Below are positions 58,623 to 64,000 of a stretch of 64,000 bases of DNA, piece after piece. Under the pieces are notes generated by a model, which searched no databases, was not told where the DNA came from, and saw only the letters and a list, made by a program, of their open reading frames with translations. Positions within the stretch are counted from its first letter, which is position 1, and the number at the start of each line of letters is the position of its first letter. The position numbers and the translations under genes were made by a program. This DNA comes from Aquamicrobium defluvii (lineage in GTDB: Bacteria > Pseudomonadota > Alphaproteobacteria > Rhizobiales > Rhizobiaceae): NCBI RefSeq assembly GCF_004363725.1, contig NZ_SNZF01000005.1, forward strand, positions 62,001 to 126,000, in the 5' to 3' direction.

Positions 58623-59555
58623 ATGCTTACCCAGATCAAAGGCTTGCATCACGTTACCTCGATGGCCGCGAATGCGCAGGAGAACAATGACTTCTTCACG
58701 AAGACGCTGGGCCTGCGCCGGGTCAAGAAAACCGTCAATTTCGACGCGCCCGACGTTTATCATCTTTATTATGGCGATGAGGTCGGCACCCCCGGAACGG
58801 TGATGACCTATTTTCCTTTCCCGCACATCGTCAAAGGCAACCGCGGCGCCGGCGAAGTATCGGAAACCGTATTCTCGGTGCCGAAAGGCACGCTGGGCTA
58901 CTGGAAGGAGCGCTTCGTTGCGCAGGGCGTGACCGGGCTTGAGGAAAGCGAAGTCTTCGGCGAAAAGCGCCTGCGCTTTCCCGGCCCCGACGGCGACACT
59001 TTCGCGCTCGTGGAAGTGGATGGCGACAAGCGCCAGCCATTTGCGGCCGGTACGGTTCCGGCCGACGAAGGCGTCCATGGCTTCCATGGCGTGACCATGC
59101 GGCTGCGGGACGGCGGCGCGACCGGAGAGCTTCTGAAGTACATGGGTTACGAGGAAGTCGACCGTCAGGGGGCGCTGACCCGCTACGCCATCAAGGGCGG
59201 CAATGGCGCAGATTTCGTCGATCTCGAAGTGCTGCCCGGCGCTCCGGCGGCACGGCAGGGCGCCGGCTCGGTCCACCATGTTGCCTTTGCGGTCGAAAAC
59301 CGCGCGGCGCAGGCCGAAGTGCGCAAGGCGTTGATGGACACCGGCTACCATGTCACCCCGATCATCGATCGCGACTATTTCTGGGCCATCTACTTCCGCA
59401 CGCCGGGCGGTGTCCTGTTCGAGGTCGCCACCAACGAGCCCGGCTTCGACCGTGACGAAGACACCGCGCATCTGGGCGAGGCGCTGAAGCTTCCCGCGCA
59501 GCACGCCCATCTGCGCAGCCGCATCGAGGAAATCCTGCCTCCGATTGTCGACTGA
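58623..59555 (+). CDS. Ring-cleaving dioxygenase-like VOC protein (MhqO-like)
   Basis: A 310-residue protein of two VOC units. The N-terminal unit begins GLHHVTSMAANAQENNDFFTKTLGLRRVKKTVNFDAPDVYHLYYGD, the C-terminal one contains GSVHHVAFAVENRAAQ, and a metal-ligand Glu lies in LFEVATNEPGF. His-His-Glu metal ligands are conserved, matching the MhqO/PcpA-like hydroquinone dioxygenases of quinone stress. It is the first gene of the LysR-controlled cluster. It is paralogous to the VOC half of the fused gene at 61330. The exact substrate is unknown. Confidence 0.88.
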   Translation: MLTQIKGLHHVTSMAANAQENNDFFTKTLGLRRVKKTVNFDAPDVYHLYYGDEVGTPGTVMTYFPFPHIVKGNRGAGEVSETVFSVPKGTLGYWKERFVAQGVTGLEESEVFGEKRLRFPGPDGDTFALVEVDGDKRQPFAAGTVPADEGVHGFHGVTMRLRDGGATGELLKYMGYEEVDRQGALTRYAIKGGNGADFVDLEVLPGAPAARQGAGSVHHVAFAVENRAAQAEVRKALMDTGYHVTPIIDRDYFWAIYFRTPGGVLFEVATNEPGFDRDEDTAHLGEALKLPAQHAHLRSRIEEILPPIVD

Positions 59556-59607
59556 TGCCCCTCCCCGCCAAGCCACCTCGGCGGGGAACCGCCTCAAGGA
59601 GAACGTC

Positions 59608-60228
59608 ATGTCCCGAGACGCTTATCATCATTCATTCAAACAGCCCGAGACTGGCGCACCGCTTGTCTTCACCTTTCACGGAACCGGCGGCGACGAACAC
59701 CAGTTCACCGGCCTGATCGAGCAGATCCTGCCAGATGCCGGCATCGTCTCGCCGCGAGGCGACGTTTCCGAGCATGGCGCGAACCCCTTCTTCCGCAGAA
59801 AGGCGGAAGGCGTCTACGACATGGAGGATCTCGCCGCCCGCAGCGAAAAGATGATCGGGTTCGTCCGAGCTCATCGTGAAGAACATGAGGGCGCTCCCGT
59901 GTTCGGGCTCGGCTATTCCAACGGTGCGAATATTCTCGCTTCCGTTCTGTTCCAGGCGCCGGAGCTGTTCGACCGGGTGGTTCTGATGCACCCGCTGATC
60001 CCGTGGACACCCGCCGCCAATCCGGACCTGAAAGGTCGTCATGTCCTGATAACCGCAGGCCGTCACGACCCGATTTGTCCGCTTCCGCTCACGGAAACGC
60101 TGGCGAACCATCTCGAAGGTCAGGGGGCGAAAGTCGACCTGCAACTGCATGACGGCGGCCACGAGGTGAGGCAGCAGGAAGTGCACGCCATAGCGGCGTT
60201 CCTGTCGTCGGTTCCCGCTTCGCCATGA
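59608..60228 (+). CDS. Alpha/beta hydrolase (carboxylesterase, MhqD-like)
   Basis: A 206-residue serine hydrolase of the phospholipase/carboxylesterase group. The oxyanion segment VFTFHGTGGDEHQF is followed by the nucleophile in GLGYSNGANILASV, an acid in LITAGRHDPICPLP, and His in GGHEV. It resembles YodD/MhqD, an esterase that acts with MhqO in quinone detoxification. It has AAGGAGAA before the ATG 59608 and lies 52 bases after the dioxygenase gene. It is homologous to the C-terminal half of the fused gene downstream. Confidence 0.87.
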   Translation: MSRDAYHHSFKQPETGAPLVFTFHGTGGDEHQFTGLIEQILPDAGIVSPRGDVSEHGANPFFRRKAEGVYDMEDLAARSEKMIGFVRAHREEHEGAPVFGLGYSNGANILASVLFQAPELFDRVVLMHPLIPWTPAANPDLKGRHVLITAGRHDPICPLPLTETLANHLEGQGAKVDLQLHDGGHEVRQQEVHAIAAFLSSVPASP

Positions 60229-60358
60229 AACACAACGTAAATGCCCGGCGGCCGAACAGGCATTGACGCACCAGTGGCCGGACACAATGCTCGGCGTGGT
60301 ATGAGGGAACCGCCAACAGCCAGCCGGATTTTCAATCAGCAAGCGAAAGAGGAACGCC

Positions 60359-61315
60359 ATGAGCTGGATGCCCGACATCGAACCGAAATGCCCGGAAGCG
60401 GGCAGCATCGACGACATCGAGACGCTGATCGTGCCGCGTGCGCGCGACCTTGGCGGCTTCGAGGTGCGGCGGGCCCTGCCCGCGCCGAAACGCCAGATGG
60501 TTGGCCCCTTCATCTTCTTCGACCAGATGGGACCTGCCGAATTCATCGACGAAGGCGGCATCGATGTGCGCCCGCATCCGCATATCGGGCTCGCCACCGT
60601 GACCTACCTTTATCAGGGCGAGTTCCAGCATCGCGACAGCCTCGGCACAAACCAGATGATCTATCCGGGCGAAGTGAACTGGATGGTGGCCGGCAATGGC
60701 GTGACCCATTCCGAGCGCACAAGCGCACACACCCGCGCCCAGCCGCATCACTCCCTGTTCGGCATCCAGACCTGGGTGGCTCTGCCCGAAGCCGACGAGG
60801 ACAGGCCCGCGACCTTCGAGCATCAGGACAAGGATGCGCTGCCTTTCATTACCGGCGAAGGCAAGCAGGTGCGGCTCATACTGGGCAATGCCTGGGGCGA
60901 GCGCGCGCCGGTGAAGACCTTCTCGGAAATGTTCTATGCCGACGCCGTGCTTTTGGCGGGAGCCAGGCTGCCTCTGCCCGACAATCACGAAGACCGCGGG
61001 ATCTATGTCACCGAAGGCTCGGTGCTGATTGCCGGGCAGGAGTTCGAGGCAGGGCAGATGATGGTGTTTCGCCCCGGCGATCCCATCACCGTCACCGCGG
61101 GCGAACGTGGCGCACGGCTGATGCTGCTCGGCGGCGAGACGCTGAACGGCCCGCGCTACATCTCATGGAACTTCGTCGCCTCATCGAAGGAAAAGCTCGA
61201 TGCCGCGAAGGAAGCCTGGATAAAGGGCGATTTCGAGCATGGCCGCTTCCGCCTCCCGCCGGACGACAATGCCGAATTCATTCCATTCCCGGCGATCGGA
61301 TCGTCCGGTCACTGA
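60359..61315 (+). CDS. Pirin family protein
   Basis: A 318-residue bicupin. The N-terminal cupin has the pirin metal motif HPHIGLATVTYLYQGEFQHRDSLG, followed by EVNWMVAGNGVTHSER, and the C-terminal cupin is recognisable after residue ~190 (FRPGDPITV). Pirins are iron proteins; some have quercetin 2,3-dioxygenase activity. Its place between the VOC/hydrolase genes supports a role in aromatic or electrophile metabolism. GAGGAA precedes the ATG. The start and length are typical. Confidence 0.92.
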   Translation: MSWMPDIEPKCPEAGSIDDIETLIVPRARDLGGFEVRRALPAPKRQMVGPFIFFDQMGPAEFIDEGGIDVRPHPHIGLATVTYLYQGEFQHRDSLGTNQMIYPGEVNWMVAGNGVTHSERTSAHTRAQPHHSLFGIQTWVALPEADEDRPATFEHQDKDALPFITGEGKQVRLILGNAWGERAPVKTFSEMFYADAVLLAGARLPLPDNHEDRGIYVTEGSVLIAGQEFEAGQMMVFRPGDPITVTAGERGARLMLLGGETLNGPRYISWNFVASSKEKLDAAKEAWIKGDFEHGRFRLPPDDNAEFIPFPAIGSSGH

Positions 61316-61329
61316 AGAGGCGACCCATC

Positions 61330-62898
61330 ATGCACCAGCAGGCCGGAAAGCCCGAAAGCGGCATCCATCATGTCACGCTGATCACGCGCAACGTGCAGGC
61401 GAATGTCGACTTCTATGCCGGTTTTCTCGGCCTGCGGCTGGTCAAGCGCACCGGCGGCTATGAGGATGCCGAGCAGCTTCACCTGTTCTACGGCGACGCC
61501 GCGGGCTCGCCGGGCACCCTCATCACCTTCCTTGTGTGGGAAGACGGCGCAACCGGACGGGTCGGCCACGGGCAGGTGTTCGAAATCGCGCTGGCCATAC
61601 CGCCCTCCAGCATTGGCGAGTGGATGACCCGCTGCCTTCAGCACGGCATCGCCATGCAGGGCCCCTCGCGCGAGTTCGGCGAAACCGTGCTTCGGCTTAA
61701 GGACCCCGATGGCGTCATCGTCAAGCTGGCGGGGGTCGATATGCCTGCCCCGCATCCGTGGGGCGATGCCGGGCGTGGTCCTGCACGCCTGCGCGCCGTC
61801 ACGATCCTTTCGGAAGCGCCGGAGGAAACCGCCGCCTTCATCACCCGCTTCGGCTATCGGCAAGGCCCGGTGGAGGGAAACACCACACGCATGCTTTCGG
61901 ACACCGACGCCATCGATATCCGGGATGGCTCCGGCTTTGTGGAAGGCATCCCCGGCACAGGCACGGCCGATCACGTCGCCGTACGGGCGGCCAACATTGC
62001 CGCAATAGAGGCACTGGAAACGCAGCTTGCAACGCTCAATTCCTCGCCGACCAACGTTCATGACCGGCGCTACTTCACCTCGCTCTATGTACGCGAACCG
62101 GCAGGAACGCTGCTGGAGGTGGCCACGGACGGACCGGGCTTTGCTGTCGACGAGCCGCCGGACACACTTGGCACCACGCTGATGGTGCCGCCAGGCGATC
62201 AGCTGCGCGCGCAGGACCTTCGGGTCATGCTGCCCCAGTTCGCCATGCCGGGCCAGCCGCGCACGCCGCGCCGCGAATTGCCTTTCGTGCACCGCTTCTT
62301 CACGCCCGATGATCCGGACGGCAGCACCATGGTGCTTCTGCATGGCACAGGCGGCACGGAGGCGGACCTGATGCCGCTGGCGCACCGCATATCGCCGCAC
62401 GCCACCTTGCTCGGCGTGCGCGGTCGCGCCCATGAAGAGGGCAATGCGCGCTGGTTTCGCCGGCTGGGGCCGACCAGCTTCGATCAGGCCGATATCCGCT
62501 CCGAAGCGGAAGCTTTCGCGGCATTCGTCGAGGGCGCCGTCGCGGGCTACGGACTCGATCCCGCCCGCATGACCTTCATGGGGTTGTCGAACGGCGCGAA
62601 CTTTGCCGCTTCGGTGATGGGCCTGCAACCCGGCCACATCGCAAAAGCGATCCTGCTCCGTCCCATGATGGTGCTGGAAGATCCGCCCGCGACCGACCTT
62701 GCCGGTACCGAAGTTCTGATGATCGCCGGGGCGCGCGACCCCTTCTCCAATTTCGGCAGGCCGCTGGCGCAATGGCTGGAGGGTTCGGGCGCGATGCTCG
62801 ACCTGCACACAATCGGTGCCGGACACGAACTGTCGCAGGAGGACGAAACCATAACGCGGGATTGGCTGCGCATAAGGCAAGGAGGCCGACATGGCTGA
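61330..62898 (+). CDS. Fusion of ring-cleaving dioxygenase-like VOC protein and serine hydrolase
   Basis: A 522-residue fusion. Residues ~10-300 are two VOC units: GIHHVTLITRNVQANVDFYAGFLGLRLVKRT, then TADHVAVRAAN, with Glu in LLEVATDGPGF. Residues ~318-520 are an alpha/beta hydrolase with LLHGTGGTEADLMPLA, the nucleophile in GLSNGANFAAS, Asp in IAGARDPFSNF and His in GAGHELSQED. Both halves match the separate neighbours at 58623 and 59608 and keep their active residues, so one polypeptide carries both steps. It begins 15 bases after pirin and overlaps the GNAT gene by eight bases. The combined order suggests a dioxygenase whose product is hydrolysed (inference). Confidence 0.88.
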   Translation: MHQQAGKPESGIHHVTLITRNVQANVDFYAGFLGLRLVKRTGGYEDAEQLHLFYGDAAGSPGTLITFLVWEDGATGRVGHGQVFEIALAIPPSSIGEWMTRCLQHGIAMQGPSREFGETVLRLKDPDGVIVKLAGVDMPAPHPWGDAGRGPARLRAVTILSEAPEETAAFITRFGYRQGPVEGNTTRMLSDTDAIDIRDGSGFVEGIPGTGTADHVAVRAANIAAIEALETQLATLNSSPTNVHDRRYFTSLYVREPAGTLLEVATDGPGFAVDEPPDTLGTTLMVPPGDQLRAQDLRVMLPQFAMPGQPRTPRRELPFVHRFFTPDDPDGSTMVLLHGTGGTEADLMPLAHRISPHATLLGVRGRAHEEGNARWFRRLGPTSFDQADIRSEAEAFAAFVEGAVAGYGLDPARMTFMGLSNGANFAASVMGLQPGHIAKAILLRPMMVLEDPPATDLAGTEVLMIAGARDPFSNFGRPLAQWLEGSGAMLDLHTIGAGHELSQEDETITRDWLRIRQGGRHG

Positions 62899-63208
62899 CA
62901 TCAGGATAGCCAGGGAAGAGCCGGAAGGACGGCGAGGCCGCTACGTCGCGCGGATCGATGGCATCGACGGCGAGGCTGAAATCACCTTCACCAGAAGGGG
63001 GCCGGCGCTGATCAGCGCCGACCACACAGGCGCGCCCGAGACGATGAAGGGAACGGGAGCGGCGGCGGCGCTGGTTTCGTTCATGGTCGAGGATGCCCGC
63101 AGCAACGGGTTCAGAATTCTTCCGCTATGCCCCTATGTGCGCAGCCAGTATCGCAAGAATCCGGATTGGGCGGATGTCATGACGCTGGCGCCCGGCCAGG
63201 AGCCATGA
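62891..63208 (+). CDS. Small GNAT-family N-acetyltransferase (YjdJ-like)
   Basis: A 105-residue minimal GNAT domain: ARIDGIDGEAEITFTRRGP, an acetyl-CoA loop in MKGTGAAAALVSFMVEDARSNG, and the C-terminal LCPYVRSQYRKNPDW typical of the short YjdJ-like subgroup. It likely acetylates a small molecule or protein, and no substrate is known. Its ATG overlaps the stop of the fusion gene by eight bases (ATGGCTGA), so it belongs to the same transcript, the last gene of the cluster. Confidence 0.85.
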   Translation: MADIRIAREEPEGRRGRYVARIDGIDGEAEITFTRRGPALISADHTGAPETMKGTGAAAALVSFMVEDARSNGFRILPLCPYVRSQYRKNPDWADVMTLAPGQEP

Positions 63209-63224
63209 CCTCGCCAGACAACTT

Positions 63225-64000
63225 TCATCGACCGTGCTGCGGGGCGGGGAGCAGAACTTCTTCCCGGGGCTGACGTTTTTTTCCTTTCAGGCCGCTCTCC
63301 GGCGATGCCGGCCGCACACCTATGTCGGAAAAGAACAGCACGTTGAAGAAGGCGAAGGTCATGGCGATCGACATGGTCCGCAAGGGATAATCCACAATGG
63401 AGTGCAACAGGATGACGGCGATCGACAACAGCGCCAGTCGCTGGAGCGGGCGGTTGTAGACCTGCACGGCGCGCGCGATCACCATTGCTGCGTAGACGGC
63501 AAAGATCATCATCGCCCCTGCCCCGCCTTCGAGCAGCAGCTCGAGAAAATCGTTGTGCGCATGATTGACGTACAGGGCATGCACCATGTCGCGCTTTTCA
63601 TAGGCCGGGTACACGAGATCGAATGTGCCGAAGCCCGTGCCCCATAGCCAGTTGTCCTGTATGGCCTTCCATGTGGTAAGGGCAAATTCCCTGCGCCCGA
63701 AATCCGGGTCCAGTTGCTGGGAACCGATCTGCACCAGCGCGCCATAGCCATAGGCGACCAGGCTGGCGAACAGAACCACCATCGCAATGGTCCCGACACG
63801 GCCGCGCCAGACGAGCGAGGCGACGGAGATCGCGACCACACAAAGCCCGATCAGGATTCCGGCACGCGACCCGGCAGCCAGCAACACGAGGAACGTCAGG
63901 ATCAGGAGAAGCGTGGCGATAGCCGCGCGACCGTGGAAAAAGCCGAAATAGACGATCAGCGGCAGGCTTGAAAAAACCAGTGTGGAGAAATGGTTCACAT
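63225..64000 (-). CDS. O-antigen ligase-like protein (5' part beyond the window)
   Basis: The C-terminal portion of a polytopic membrane protein whose start lies outside the window; the frame is open to the last base and the GTG near 63998 is probably internal. Visible are several hydrophobic helices and the large loop GTGFGTFDLVYPAYEKRDMVHALYVNHAHNDFLELLLEGG, with HNDFLELL in the position of the Wzy/WaaL family's conserved His region. The C-terminal ~30 residues are cytoplasmic and basic. It would ligate or polymerise a surface glycan. It is a second family member in the window, distinct in sequence from the one at 49514-50809. Confidence 0.8.
   Translation of the reverse strand, partial: VNHFSTLVFSSLPLIVYFGFFHGRAAIATLLLILTFLVLLAAGSRAGILIGLCVVAISVASLVWRGRVGTIAMVVLFASLVAYGYGALVQIGSQQLDPDFGRREFALTTWKAIQDNWLWGTGFGTFDLVYPAYEKRDMVHALYVNHAHNDFLELLLEGGAGAMMIFAVYAAMVIARAVQVYNRPLQRLALLSIAVILLHSIVDYPLRTMSIAMTFAFFNVLFFSDIGVRPASPESGLKGKKRQPREEVLLPAPQHGR

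Overview
The window is GC-rich chromosomal DNA of an alphaproteobacterium, most likely order Hyphomicrobiales (Phyllobacteriaceae/Rhizobiaceae-like, in the range of Mesorhizobium, Nitratireductor or Aquamicrobium). The assignment rests on gene content read from the translated sequence: a MucR/Ros zinc-finger regulator, the betI-betC-betA-betB order, a FrcBCA-type sugar ABC importer with a ROK regulator, a CysNC fusion, DUF1491/DUF2336/DUF5330/DUF6456 proteins and a Rhizobium etli-type asparaginase. No prophage, transposase, CRISPR array, rRNA operon or replication origin was seen. Two tRNA genes are present (Pro-CGG and Gln-TTG).

Layout. 1-7.3 kb: cell-envelope and cell-cycle type genes (DUF2336 fragment, DUF1491, peptidoglycan-binding protein overlapping a membrane histidine kinase, DUF5330, SufE, DUF6456 plus an orphan DnaA domain-IV protein, a frameshifted small gene, mucR). 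7.7-19 kb: housekeeping mix (oligopeptidase B, two cytochromes c, FeSOD, class IV aminotransferase, L,D-transpeptidase, HerA-like ATPase, methylmalonyl-CoA mutase small subunit, GreA/B-like factor, class 3 asparaginase). 19.1-24.5 kb: the betICAB operon, which converts choline-O-sulfate to choline and then to glycine betaine. 24.5-28.2 kb: a GDP-mannose module, with a mannose-1-phosphate guanylyltransferase fused to an AGE-type isomerase plus phosphomannomutase. 28.4-36.9 kb: tRNA-Pro, a second L,D-transpeptidase, a MarR-EmrA-EmrB efflux operon, a decayed TonB-dependent receptor and an isolated TadE/TadG pair. 37-45.4 kb: phosphoglucomutase, the frcBCA sugar importer divergent from a ROK regulator and a PfkB kinase, and a sugar aminotransferase. 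45.5-49.1 kb: sulfate activation (cysD-cysNC-cysQ), with cysD carrying an in-frame amber codon. 49.5-57.3 kb: O-antigen-ligase-like protein, BioY, MBL hydrolase, DUF1499, pyruvate phosphate dikinase and a VOC protein. 57.5-63.2 kb: tRNA-Gln and a LysR-controlled cluster of ring-cleaving-dioxygenase-like VOC proteins, serine hydrolases, pirin and GNAT, in which one gene is a VOC-hydrolase fusion paralogous to two separate neighbours. The window ends inside a second O-antigen-ligase-like gene.

The most notable observations are the amber-interrupted cysD, the split/fused paralog arrangement in the VOC-hydrolase-pirin cluster, the guanylyltransferase-AGE fusion, the orphan DnaA-C-terminal-domain protein paired with DUF6456, a recently frameshifted conserved small gene, the TonB receptor pseudogene, and several well-formed palindromes placed as operators (betI, ROK/frc, aminotransferase, LysR). 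All functions are inferred from reading translated sequence; no database search was run.
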